Source: Flavobacteriaceae bacterium (GTDB lineage: Bacteria > Bacteroidota > Bacteroidia > Flavobacteriales > Flavobacteriaceae). From it: a DNA stretch of 64,000 nt. The translations under genes and the position numbers were made by a program. How positions within the stretch are numbered: position 1 is the first letter of the stretch; each line of letters opens with the position of its first letter. The stretch spans positions 1,860,501-1,924,500 of the forward strand of contig CP046177.1 of assembly GCA_014075215.1 (NCBI GenBank). The letters are read 5' to 3'. The notes beneath the pieces were generated by a model. The model had not been told where the DNA came from. It made no database searches and saw only the letters and a list, made by a program, of their open reading frames with translations. Shown one piece after another: positions 45,381 through 54,169 of the stretch.

Positions 45381-45441
45381 CACCGGCATTGCAAATGAAA
45401 ACCCCGGAATCCGGTTCAAAAGACATATCACCCGTCAATAG
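45331..45441 (+). pseudogene. Truncated duplicate of the 5' end of the 48025 gene
   Basis: ATG 45331 opens a 36-codon frame that begins MDFLTEWGRIAGIAGMA, identical to the start of the protein at 48025. It then diverges (TGIANENPG...) and stops at 45439-45441. It is the left remnant of a gene start split by arrival of the DUF4157 cassette. Confidence 0.8.
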
Positions 45442-45657
45442 CTATCGTGCAACATTACAGTTTAAAAAAAGGAAGAAGGAAACAACAGAGCCCCGAGGAA
45501 TGCCATGTTAACAGCAATAAAAACGATGCGTTACTGATAATCAAAAATTGCTTTGATTTCAGACCCACAATTAATTAAAAAAGAACCCGATAAAACACAA
45601 CAACGCAAAACAAAACACGAGTACATAAACAATTAATACTAACTAAAATATAGTGTG
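45442..45657. other. Leader region of the second DUF4157 cassette
   Basis: This is AT-rich sequence with no gene recognised. It contains aaaaaagaacccgataaaacacaacaacgcaaaac and presumably holds the promoter of the cassette, but no clear TAnnTTTG box is seen. Confidence 0.4.
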
Positions 45658-46143
45658 ATGAATACACAGATCAATCAGACCCGGCAAAACCATACGGAAA
45701 GTGAACAGCCCGTACAGTTGTCCGCAACACAATACGGCGAATGGACCGACGACCGCCCTAACGGTATCGCACGTCCGGTGCCACAACAAGAGGCCATCGC
45801 CGGCGGAACATGGCCCACTCAACAAAAAGAAAACCGTACCGGCTTGCCGGATACCTTAAAAACAGGTATTGAAAGCCTTTCCGGCCATGCCATGGACGAT
45901 GTAAAGGTACATTACAACTCCGGCAAACCGGCACAATTGCATGCGCATGCCTATGCACAGGGCACGGACATCCACTTGGCCCCCGGGCAGGAGCAACACC
46001 TGCCCCATGAGGCCTGGCATGTGGTACAGCAAAAGCAGGGACGGGTAAAACCCACCGTGCAAATGAAAGGAAAAATAAATATCAACGATGATAAAGGGTT
46101 GGAGAAAGAGGCGGATGTGATGGGGATAGGTCTGTCCGAATGA
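45658..46143 (+). CDS. DUF4157 domain protein, N-terminal half of a frameshifted gene
   Basis: From ATG 45658 this ~161-residue product has an N-terminal polar region (NQTRQNHTESEQPVQLSATQYG) and the complete DUF4157 domain TGLPDTLKTGIESLSGHAMDDVKVHYNS ... HLPHEAWHVVQQKQGRVKPT with an HExxH. It ends prematurely at 46143. A run of four G at 46122-46125 lies just before the break. One extra G would join DVMG directly to DRSVRMMSSAYYAGN in the next frame, producing a single ~739-residue protein ending at 47873. The stop overlaps the next ATG (ATGA), so re-initiation may still make the second half. Confidence 0.85.
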   Translation: MNTQINQTRQNHTESEQPVQLSATQYGEWTDDRPNGIARPVPQQEAIAGGTWPTQQKENRTGLPDTLKTGIESLSGHAMDDVKVHYNSGKPAQLHAHAYAQGTDIHLAPGQEQHLPHEAWHVVQQKQGRVKPTVQMKGKININDDKGLEKEADVMGIGLSE

Positions 46144-47873
46144 TGAGCAGCGCTTATTATGCCGGTAATGTGGGCAGCATTTCTCATGGGACAACGGGAA
46201 AAGGAAGTTATGGTAACTGCTTCAGGGACACATCGGGGACCAATGGGCAAGTATCAAGCTCCGAAGGCCAGTGCATACAGGCTAAATACGAAAATAAAAG
46301 GGGTGAAATTAGAGCAGGAAACGTCCCTGAACAAGTACTCGATAACGATGAGCAAACTTTTTTTGATGAGGGGGAATATACGGAGGTGGAAGAAAAGAAA
46401 TATACTGGAAAAGTAAGGGATCGGTTACGGGAATTAGCAAGAGATGGTGAAGACAGGAAATGGGATGAAATAAAAGAAAACCTGAAAAATTTTTTAAGCA
46501 AAGAGAAAAATACCGATACCAACAACAATAATGGTAGTCAGAATATGGAAAAGGACAGTATGGAAAATGCCAATGGGGTAAACGACGAGGCCAAAGAGGG
46601 CATGAATTTTGAAAAATATTGGGACATCATAGACAACACTACGAGTAAAGCTGATGATGTATCGCAAGATGAACGCGAACGCATAAACAACCTGTTCAAA
46701 GAAGTTGAGAAGAATCCTCAAGGAAAAATAATTGTGAAAAAAGTACGGGAGATCGCTAAAGAAAAAGGTGAAAAGCTGAAGTTATGGCTCACAACTCCCG
46801 GGGTAGGGGATGAAAGTAGCCATGCAGGATCCATGGCGATCAAAGGCAATTTCAGTACTGAGAAACAATATCTCGTATTGCTGAACATCAAAGACGATGA
46901 CGGTAACGGACAGTTAGAGTTGGGGTTGATGAATTTGCCTCCATGGACGACACTGGCTCATGAGATGCTACATTGGATATATGAAATCTGGCAAAAGGCC
47001 AACCCAGATCAGAAAGACCTTAGGGGCAAATCGATCAGGAACCATAAAATATCCAATACACATAAAAATCACATATGGGATACCTTGGAAGAAGCTGAAA
47101 CTATGTTTGCCGGAAGGGCTGAACCTGAATATCCCAAGGAGCTAAAGGACCTGACCGAGATGACATTGCTGGAGAGCGAAGTTTATCCGCCACGTTGGGG
47201 GCACTTTGGAGAAGATAAGGAGGCCCTCGCTCATTTCCTGAAGCAAGACGGAGAAGGGTTCGATCAGAAAAAAATCCTGGATTCCTATGACTTCGAAGTT
47301 GGAGGGAAGGAATATGGGGTAAACAAAAAGGAAGCTGCCATAAAGCAAATAAAAAAATACCAGGAACTCAAAAAGAACCGTGCTTATCCGCAGCCTAAAA
47401 TTATTAATTGGAAGGATGTAGTTAAATATCAAGATGAGAAACAAAAGCAGCAAGACGAACTGAGAGAACAGGGTGAAAAAACCATAAGAATAGAAGCACA
47501 AAAAAAAAGGCGCTTACAGAGAGTCGGGCAAGATAACGCAGCAAATTATACTTCTCAGCTATCAACCTTCATAGATAAACTGGACCAATCCGGAGAGGGG
47601 GAAAACCAGCAGACAATACATGCCATCGATGAGTTTGCAAAGATACACGTAGCGGTGCATTCTGACCGAAAAGAAATAAGGAAGCTTAATAGCGAGGGGG
47701 TTAAATTTGTCAAGAAAAATCTAAGTGGTTTTAGGGATAGATTGGTGGAGATCCTCTCAGATAAAATTGAGACCCGTTTGGATAGGGCTATAAAGAATGC
47801 AACGAAAAACCTAAGGGAGAGAGAGAAAGCTGAAGATAAGAAAAAAGGAAAGAAAAAAAGAAAGAAAAAATAA
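46140..47873 (+). CDS. Putative zinc-metalloprotease effector domain, C-terminal half of the frameshifted DUF4157 gene
   Basis: This 577-residue product follows the DUF4157 half with a 4-bp overlap and was most likely fused to it. Residues 60-220 are charged and low in complexity. The core (about 215-300) contains LKLWLTTPGVGDESSHAG, VLLNIKDDDGNGQLELGLMNLPPW and TTLAHEMLHWIYEIWQ, where His274, Glu275 and His278 form an HExxH zinc site. EEAETMFAGRAEPEYP follows and could supply a third ligand. The C-terminus is helical and ends in a Lys/Arg-rich tail (KKKGKKKRKKK). Proteolytic toxicity is inference; no close family is recognised. Confidence 0.75.
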   Translation: MMSSAYYAGNVGSISHGTTGKGSYGNCFRDTSGTNGQVSSSEGQCIQAKYENKRGEIRAGNVPEQVLDNDEQTFFDEGEYTEVEEKKYTGKVRDRLRELARDGEDRKWDEIKENLKNFLSKEKNTDTNNNNGSQNMEKDSMENANGVNDEAKEGMNFEKYWDIIDNTTSKADDVSQDERERINNLFKEVEKNPQGKIIVKKVREIAKEKGEKLKLWLTTPGVGDESSHAGSMAIKGNFSTEKQYLVLLNIKDDDGNGQLELGLMNLPPWTTLAHEMLHWIYEIWQKANPDQKDLRGKSIRNHKISNTHKNHIWDTLEEAETMFAGRAEPEYPKELKDLTEMTLLESEVYPPRWGHFGEDKEALAHFLKQDGEGFDQKKILDSYDFEVGGKEYGVNKKEAAIKQIKKYQELKKNRAYPQPKIINWKDVVKYQDEKQKQQDELREQGEKTIRIEAQKKRRLQRVGQDNAANYTSQLSTFIDKLDQSGEGENQQTIHAIDEFAKIHVAVHSDRKEIRKLNSEGVKFVKKNLSGFRDRLVEILSDKIETRLDRAIKNATKNLREREKAEDKKKGKKKRKKK

Positions 47874-47983
47874 TAATCGGGGGCAAGCTTGAACCTGCTC
47901 CCATTTGACGCACCCCCTCTAAAGGGGCAATGGTCCCTAAGGAGGGAAAAGAAGGAGAAGCAATCCTTGAGAACAAAAATGAT

Positions 47984-48074
47984 GCGAATTATTTGGTGAA
48001 CAACACGTAAAAATACAACGATATATGGACTTTTTAACAGAATGGGGAAGAATAGCCGGTATTGCCGGGATGGC
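47984..48074 (+). repeat. 91-bp direct repeat, right copy
   Basis: This matches 45290-45380 at 89 of 91 positions. It contains the end of a methyltransferase-like coding segment (cgaattatttggtgaacaacacg), which here is a stranded fragment, and the real start of the 48025 gene. Confidence 0.93.
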
Positions 48075-48780
48075 ACTGGGATTGTTTTTAGTACTTTTTA
48101 GAGAAGTTATCCGGAAAAACATATTTCCGAAGCTGACCGGAAAACAGGCTTTTATAATTATCATACTCTTTATGCTTTTGGTATTTTCTATCTCAGTATA
48201 TACCATTGTACAATTCCATAGTGGAAGGTCGGGCGTGTCGGCCCAGGTGACCGTACTGGTTCACGGGGAAAAGGGGAGGGACCATTTGGTACTGCCCGGC
48301 AGGGGAAGAGTAAAACTGTTGTTTGGTGATGCCAATATCGTAGAGACCACCAATGACAAAGGCGAGGCCACATTCAAGCAAATACCAAAGGAGTTCTTCG
48401 ATTCAAAAGCCACGGTTGAAATCCATTTCCTTGATCCCGAAGGAGAACCGTACTACGCAGAGAATCCCGACTCGCTGTACAGGCTTACACATGGAAAATA
48501 CATTGCTTTACCGGTAAAATTATACGGGATCGGTAGCATACGAGGTATCGTAAAAGATTTTAATACCGGCAGGCCTGTTGAGGGGGTTCGCATCAGTATT
48601 CGGGGTATCGGGGCTTTTTCAGATTCCTATGGCGAATATACACTCGAAATACCGCCCGAACATCAACGTAAGTTCCAGTCAGTAAGGGCTTTTAAGGAAG
48701 GGTACGAGCTTTTTGAACTTACAAACGTGCCCGTACAAACGGAAAATGAATTACCGATTTTAATAAAACCTATAAAATAA
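48025..48780 (+). CDS. Membrane-anchored protein with carboxypeptidase-regulatory-like domain
   Basis: This 251-residue protein has two N-terminal hydrophobic helices (about residues 10-27 and 42-64) around FREVIRKNIFPKLTGKQA. An extracytoplasmic part follows: SAQVTVLVHGEKGRDHLVLPG, then a CarboxypepD_reg-like beta domain at about 170-245 (GSIRGIVKDFNTGRPVEGVRISIRG). The beta domain suggests a structural or binding role in the envelope. Its stop is one base from the next start (TAA A ATG). Before the DUF4157 cassette arrived it probably followed the methyltransferase gene directly. Confidence 0.75.
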   Translation: MDFLTEWGRIAGIAGMALGLFLVLFREVIRKNIFPKLTGKQAFIIIILFMLLVFSISVYTIVQFHSGRSGVSAQVTVLVHGEKGRDHLVLPGRGRVKLLFGDANIVETTNDKGEATFKQIPKEFFDSKATVEIHFLDPEGEPYYAENPDSLYRLTHGKYIALPVKLYGIGSIRGIVKDFNTGRPVEGVRISIRGIGAFSDSYGEYTLEIPPEHQRKFQSVRAFKEGYELFELTNVPVQTENELPILIKPIK

Positions 48781-48781
48781 A

Positions 48782-51517
48782 ATGACATTTAAATTACTAA
48801 AAATATCTCTTTCTGCTGTTTTTTGGGTGTTTCCCCAAAGGGCCGGGCTTTTCGTTATCTCTTTTTTTCCCGTAAATCGAAGCAAAAAAAGGATGCTGCT
48901 GCAATCCCTGGTGGAAACCGTACCTGTTAAAACAGGATGTCTGTTTTTGATGGTAAGCACTGTTATCTGGTCTCAGCAAACAAAACTTACGGGCATTGTA
49001 TCGGTACACAACAGCAAGTACGAGACAGGAGCCACACAATACGTTAAGGACGCTTATGTGACCGCTCCTTTTACCAAGTCTGCCAATACGGATGAAAGCG
49101 GAACGTTTGCCTTAGCATTTGTCGGGATAGAGGGCGGAACCTCTATAAAATTACAAGTTGAAAAACAGGGGTTGGAGATCGTCAACCTTCGCGATCTGGA
49201 AGATGTGGTCATCGGCAGAACGTCTCCCGTACGGATATTTCTTACTGAAAAAGGAAAGCTGGCACAGGTACAGACCGAACTGTACAACATTAGTAAGAAG
49301 GCTCTTTTCGCGAAAAAAGATACCCTGATCACCAAACTACATGCCGACATCAAAGAAAGCAATACAGCCATAGCCGAATTGGAAAAGCAATTTCACAAAA
49401 AACTGGCCAACCGTTTTGAGGCCGAGAACTTGCTGAATGAAAAGATAGAAGCCATGCAAAAGCGCCTGCCTGAATTTGCACAGGAACTGGCAGAACGAAA
49501 CCTGGACTTTGCATCGGATTTGTATATAAAGGCGTATGAATTATTTAAAAAAGGAAATATTGAACAGGCTATAAAAACACTGGATAATGAAACCCTGAAA
49601 GAATCGTATACAAAAGCGGTCAAAACTCTTGCTAAAGGTAAGCAGTTAGTAAATACAGGTATTGAAATACAGGAAAAAAGCATTTTACAGATCAACCAGG
49701 TCATAAACAGTTATGACTTAAAAGCCAAGTCATCCATACTGCTTTTCAAATACCAGGAAGCGGCAGCTTTGTATGAGAGAATCATTACGATACATGAAGA
49801 GAATGAGTTTGAGGCCGTGCAACTGGCATTCTGGTATGATAAGGCAGGAGAAGCCTGTCTTGATAACGGTCAATATGACAAAACACTGGAATATTATCAA
49901 AAAGCACTGACCATACGTTTGGAGTTGCTAACCCCAAAGCACAAAGAAGTAGCGATATCCTATGATAAGATGGGGATTGCTTACCGGCTTTCGGGCGATT
50001 ACCAGAAGGCGTTAAAACATGTTCAAAAAAGTATCGTCATAAAAGAGGAAGTATTGAGTCCCAAGGATATTTCTTTGGCTGATTCATACAATCACATCGG
50101 AAATACTTATTTAGAATTAGGTGATTATCAAAAAGCACTGGAATATCATCAAAAGAGTATAACCATAAAAGAAGATGTCCTGGAACCTGAACATCCTTCC
50201 CTTATGCACTCGTATAATAATATGGGGGTGGTTTATATGTTCCTTAGTAAGTATCAAAAAGCATTGGAGCATCATCAAAAAGCCATGGCTATTAAAGAAA
50301 CTGTTCTCAATCCCATACACCCCGATCTGGCAACTTCTTATAACAATATTGCTTTTATTTACCGGGGTTTAGGGGATTATCAAAGAGCATTGGAGTATCA
50401 CCAAAAAGCCATGGCCATTAGAGAAGCTGTTTTCAACTCCATACACCCTGATTTAGCAAATTCTTACAATAATATAGCCGACATCTACAGAAATTTGGCA
50501 GCTTATCAGAAAGCACTGGAATATCATCAAAAAGCCATTGCCATTCAGAAAGCTATTGATCCTGGTCACCCTATCCTGGCAAATTATTACACGAATCTTG
50601 CCATTGTTTATGAGGATCTGGGCAATTACCGAAAAGCGTTGGAGCTCAATCAAAGGGCCATTGCCATACGAGAAGCCGTTTTTGATTCCGATCATCCCGA
50701 CCTGGCCATTTCATACAATAATATAGCCAACATCTATAAAAATTTGGCAGCTTATCAAAAAGCATTGGAATATCATCAAAAAGCTATTACTATTCAGCAA
50801 GCTGTGCTTGGTCCTGACCATCCTTTTTTAGCGACTTCATACGGAAATATTGGTATTGTTTATGCCGATATGAAAGACCATCAACACGCATTAAAATATT
50901 ATAAAAAAGCGATATCCATTCGGCAAGCGGTACTTGACCCTGATCATCCTTCTTTAGCCATTTCATATAATAATATTGCTCATCTTTATAACGGTTCAGG
51001 GGATTACGAAAAAGCACTGAAGTTTTACCAAAAATCAATTGCCATTAAAGAAACAGCGCTTGACCCTGACCACCCTTCTTTAGCCATCTCATATGATAAT
51101 GTCGGGGTGGTTTATGATAATATGAACTCGTATGAAAAAGCACTGGAGTATCACCAAAAAGCAATTGCTATTCGCGAAAAAGCTTTTGATCCCAAACATC
51201 ATTCTTTAGCGAAATCGTATAATAACATAGCCAGCGTTTACAGGGGCATGGAAAAGTACCAAAAAGCGTTGGAGTTCTATCAAAAGGCTATTCCCATTGG
51301 AGAGGCTGCTTTCGGCCCTGACCATCCGGATTTGGCAAAACTTTACCAGGGTATGGCCAGTACCTATATAAAAACGGGTCATTTAGCCAAAGCATTAGCG
51401 TATCAACAAAAGGTTGTCGATATATACCAAACGATTTTTCCAAGCGAAGATTCCGATCGTAAGGCGGCAACAGCATTCTTACAAGAAATTAAAACGATGA
51501 TAAGTAAAAAAGACTAA
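48782..51517 (+). CDS. Secreted TPR-repeat protein with 13 kinesin-light-chain-like repeats
   Basis: This 911-residue protein has a poorly conserved first ~50 residues. Compared with the paralogue at 51550, similarity begins at SQQTKLTGIVSVHNSKYETG. A start at 48893 (MLLQSLVETV) is possible and gives a signal-peptide-like end at VSTVIWSQ. An N-terminal beta-type domain (about 66-165) and a coiled region (ELEKQFHKKLANRFEAENLL) follow. Thirteen tandem ~42-residue TPR units run from about residue 347, with consensus LAxSYNNIAxxYxxLxxYQKALEYHQKAIAI. TPRs mediate protein-protein contact. It is probably an exported scaffold; partner unknown. Confidence 0.85.
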   Translation: MTFKLLKISLSAVFWVFPQRAGLFVISFFPVNRSKKRMLLQSLVETVPVKTGCLFLMVSTVIWSQQTKLTGIVSVHNSKYETGATQYVKDAYVTAPFTKSANTDESGTFALAFVGIEGGTSIKLQVEKQGLEIVNLRDLEDVVIGRTSPVRIFLTEKGKLAQVQTELYNISKKALFAKKDTLITKLHADIKESNTAIAELEKQFHKKLANRFEAENLLNEKIEAMQKRLPEFAQELAERNLDFASDLYIKAYELFKKGNIEQAIKTLDNETLKESYTKAVKTLAKGKQLVNTGIEIQEKSILQINQVINSYDLKAKSSILLFKYQEAAALYERIITIHEENEFEAVQLAFWYDKAGEACLDNGQYDKTLEYYQKALTIRLELLTPKHKEVAISYDKMGIAYRLSGDYQKALKHVQKSIVIKEEVLSPKDISLADSYNHIGNTYLELGDYQKALEYHQKSITIKEDVLEPEHPSLMHSYNNMGVVYMFLSKYQKALEHHQKAMAIKETVLNPIHPDLATSYNNIAFIYRGLGDYQRALEYHQKAMAIREAVFNSIHPDLANSYNNIADIYRNLAAYQKALEYHQKAIAIQKAIDPGHPILANYYTNLAIVYEDLGNYRKALELNQRAIAIREAVFDSDHPDLAISYNNIANIYKNLAAYQKALEYHQKAITIQQAVLGPDHPFLATSYGNIGIVYADMKDHQHALKYYKKAISIRQAVLDPDHPSLAISYNNIAHLYNGSGDYEKALKFYQKSIAIKETALDPDHPSLAISYDNVGVVYDNMNSYEKALEYHQKAIAIREKAFDPKHHSLAKSYNNIASVYRGMEKYQKALEFYQKAIPIGEAAFGPDHPDLAKLYQGMASTYIKTGHLAKALAYQQKVVDIYQTIFPSEDSDRKAATAFLQEIKTMISKKD
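49816..51455 (+). repeat. Tandem 126-bp coding repeats (13 TPR units)
   Basis: Successive 42-codon units repeat with strong DNA similarity (for example aaagcactggaatatcatcaaaa recurs many times). One unit (around 50500-50580) is one codon shorter. Such arrays can expand or contract by recombination. Confidence 0.8.
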
Positions 51518-51549
51518 TGAGGAACTTACAGATAATAATATAGTTTTTT

Positions 51550-53280
51550 ATGAAACCAAAAGTAACCATTTGGGCAGTGTTCTTTTTTATCTCACTGTTT
51601 GCTTATACGCAGCAAACAGAACTTAGAGGCATTGTATCGGTACACAACAGTAAGTACGAAACGGGAACGATACGGTACATTAAAGATGCCCTCATTAACG
51701 CTGCCTTTGCAAAACCGGCAACCTCCGACACGGCGGGAAGGTTTATATTGGAGTTTGTAGGTGTAGCTGCCGGGACTTCGGTAAGGTTAACGCTTGAAAA
51801 ACAGGGGTTGGAAGTGGTCAATCCGCGTGATTTGGAAAATGTGGTCATTGGCCGAAAGCTTCCGGTACGGGTATTTGTAGCCGAAAAAGGCAAACTGGCA
51901 CAGGCACAGACCGAATTGTACAATATTAGCAGGAAAGCCCTTTTTTCCAAAAAAGATTCTCTGATAGCTCAATTACGGAGCGGCAAGGAAGCACGTAAGA
52001 AAACCATTGCCGAACTGGAAAAGCGTTTTCGCCAAAAATTGACCGACCGCTATGAGGCCGAAAACCTGTTGAACAAACATATCGCCGATTTGGAAAGGCG
52101 TCTGCCCGAGTTTGCTCGGGAACTGGCAGAGCAGAATCTGGACTTTGCCTCGGACCTCTACATAGCAGCTTACAAACAATTTAAAAAAGGGAACATAGAA
52201 AAGACCATTGCCCTTCTGGACAATGAACTATTGGAAGCATCCTATTCAAAGACAAGGAAAAATATACGTGAAGGAAAGAAAATGGAGCATGCAGGAAAGC
52301 AGCTTCAAAACAAAAGCCTGAAGCAAATCACACAATTGATAAACAGCTATCAGCTCAAAATTAAATTGTTATACTCAAAATTTAAATACGGACAGGTGGC
52401 AGGACTCTATAAGAAAATCCTCGAAACTCATAGCATTTATTCTTTGGATACCATGCGACTTATTGATTGTTATTTTGGATTGGCATCTGCATATTTTGAT
52501 GATGGAAGATATATAAAGGCATTGGAGTTTTCGCAAAAAGCATTGCAAATAAAGGAAAAGAAATTGGATTCAAATAGCAGCAAAGATTTAACAGCCTCCT
52601 ATAATCAAATGGGAAAAATTCATACCGCTTTGGGTAACTATGGAACGGCACTCAGCTATCATCAAAAAAGCATGGGTATGCTACAAAGCGACACTGATAA
52701 ACTGCATGCCGACCTGACACGTACTTATACAGATATTGGAAACACCTATATACATCTGAAAAAATACAGAAAAGCCCTGAGATATTATAAAAAAAATAAA
52801 GCCATTTTAACAGAAAGGGCAAATCCTGATCTTCTATCTCTGGCTCAGGTTTACGGAGGTATCGGGAAGGCCTATAAAAATATCGGGAGGTATCGGAAAG
52901 CTTTTTTTTATGTACAAAAAGCGATAAGCATTCAACAAGATAGGCTTGTCCCTAAACATCCTTTCCTGGCAACTTCGTATCATATAATGGGAATGGTGTA
53001 TCTGGCCCGAAAAAAGTATCGGAAAGCATTACAGTACTTAGAACAAACGATACGAATCAGAGGAGAAGTACTTCATTCCTCCCACCCTGATCTGGCATCT
53101 GCTTATATCACTCTTGCAAAGGTATATGTTAAAAAAAAGCAGTCAGACAATGCCTTAAAGTATCAAAAGAAAGCATGGGAGATCTTTGAAGATCGACTGC
53201 CTAAGAATCACCCAAAACGCCGAAATGCGCTAAATACCCTGATAAGAATTCAAAAACAATTAAAAGATGAAAACAATTAG
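51550..53280 (+). CDS. Secreted TPR-repeat protein, paralogue of the 48782 gene
   Basis: This 576-residue protein has a clear signal peptide (MKPKVTIWAVFFFISLFAYTQ). It shares with its neighbour the N-terminal domain (TELRGIVSVHNSKYETG ... VRVFVAEKGKLAQAQTELYNIS), the coiled region and the stretch RLPEFARELAEQNLDFASDLYI. It has only about six TPR units, from about residue 300, and these are more divergent. The gap to the first gene is 32 bp, so they are likely co-expressed. Duplication followed by repeat-number change explains the pair. Confidence 0.85.
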   Translation: MKPKVTIWAVFFFISLFAYTQQTELRGIVSVHNSKYETGTIRYIKDALINAAFAKPATSDTAGRFILEFVGVAAGTSVRLTLEKQGLEVVNPRDLENVVIGRKLPVRVFVAEKGKLAQAQTELYNISRKALFSKKDSLIAQLRSGKEARKKTIAELEKRFRQKLTDRYEAENLLNKHIADLERRLPEFARELAEQNLDFASDLYIAAYKQFKKGNIEKTIALLDNELLEASYSKTRKNIREGKKMEHAGKQLQNKSLKQITQLINSYQLKIKLLYSKFKYGQVAGLYKKILETHSIYSLDTMRLIDCYFGLASAYFDDGRYIKALEFSQKALQIKEKKLDSNSSKDLTASYNQMGKIHTALGNYGTALSYHQKSMGMLQSDTDKLHADLTRTYTDIGNTYIHLKKYRKALRYYKKNKAILTERANPDLLSLAQVYGGIGKAYKNIGRYRKAFFYVQKAISIQQDRLVPKHPFLATSYHIMGMVYLARKKYRKALQYLEQTIRIRGEVLHSSHPDLASAYITLAKVYVKKKQSDNALKYQKKAWEIFEDRLPKNHPKRRNALNTLIRIQKQLKDENN

Positions 53281-53404
53281 ATTAAACGACAAAAATCAAA
53301 CTACGGGAACTATCGAAAAAACAACAGAGGAATTCCACCGGGCTATGAGCAACCGTACAAAGGCCTGGATTGTAATTGAAAATTATATAAATTACAAATT
53401 TTAA
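53267..53404 (+). CDS. Small ORF overlapping the TPR gene end
   Basis: ATG 53267 lies within the last codons of the TPR gene (ATG AAA ACA ATT AG, a +1 overlap of 14 bp) and opens a 45-codon frame (MKTIRLNDKNQTTGTIEKTT... to ENYINYKF). The composition is ordinary for the region, but no family is recognised. It may be a real coupled small gene or chance. Confidence 0.3.
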   Translation: MKTIRLNDKNQTTGTIEKTTEEFHRAMSNRTKAWIVIENYINYKF

Positions 53405-53734
53405 ATTCACAATTACGAATTTTTATCTTCTCAATATCAACTGATTGAATTTAATTTTTGTGAAATTAATTTTTAGACTCAATATAAAATGTTTAGCACA
53501 AATCGAAGAATCTGTTGAGTATTTTGGAATTGAGATAGATTAATAAGACATTGAGTATATCACAGAAAATTATAAAGAAAACATAAAAAATGATAATACC
53601 CTCCTGAAACCCGAAAATCTAAAAGCAGTGACTATAGATATGGTTATTTGGTTTTATAAAGATTATCGGTATCGGAGGATTTGTAACATAATTATTAGAA
53701 ATATTTGACAATAACTAAAACAACAGAGTGAAAA
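53405..53734. other. Degenerate intergenic region
   Basis: This is AT-rich sequence with short coding-like fragments broken by stops (for example YITENYKENIKNDNTLLKPENLKAVTIDMVIWFYKDY at about 53555-53660). It appears to be decayed gene material. No intact gene is seen. Confidence 0.4.
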
Positions 53735-54169
53735 ATGTATAAACCTCAAAATTTTACAATCGAAGAATTAGTACACCCCCAAATAATTAACGATATTGGA
53801 GAAGCGAATGCGTGGCGCAGGCTTAATGAATTTGCTTTAAATGATTTGCAAAGAATTCGAGGCAAGTGGTTTGCAAAACACAGTACAGGGATTTATGTAA
53901 ATAGACCCGAACTGGGTATAGATTCAAGAGGATTAAGACCACCTGATGACCCCGACGGCTCATTCTACTCCACTCATAAGAAAGGTACTACTTTTGATTT
54001 AGAACCGGTAAACGGTCTGTTTAGAGACCTATACGATTTCATTATGGGAATGATTGAAAATGATGAATTAGAATTCTTAAACATTTTAGAGGATTTTGAA
54101 TTTACTAAAACCTGGATTCATGTTGGTTATATGAATACAGATAAAAAACCATTAATTATAAAACCATGA
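53735..54169 (+). CDS. M15-like peptidase (endolysin-type)
   Basis: This 144-residue protein fits the small phage-type M15 (VanY/DacA-like) D-Ala-D-Ala-type peptidases. The likely zinc ligands are His and Asp in STHKKGTTFDLEPV and a distal His in TKTWIHVGYM. The N-terminus NFTIEELVHPQI resembles the F..EEF/ELVHP start common in these proteins. No signal peptide is present, as in endolysins that depend on a holin. Its stop overlaps the next start (CCATGA), tying it to the holin-like gene. Confidence 0.75.
   Translation: MYKPQNFTIEELVHPQIINDIGEANAWRRLNEFALNDLQRIRGKWFAKHSTGIYVNRPELGIDSRGLRPPDDPDGSFYSTHKKGTTFDLEPVNGLFRDLYDFIMGMIENDELEFLNILEDFEFTKTWIHVGYMNTDKKPLIIKP

Noticed and set aside
49816..51455. 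Regular repeats taken as a possible CRISPR array
   Set aside because: The period is 126 bp, in frame, and encodes TPR units; there are no short palindromic repeats with unique spacers. No CRISPR array was seen in the window.
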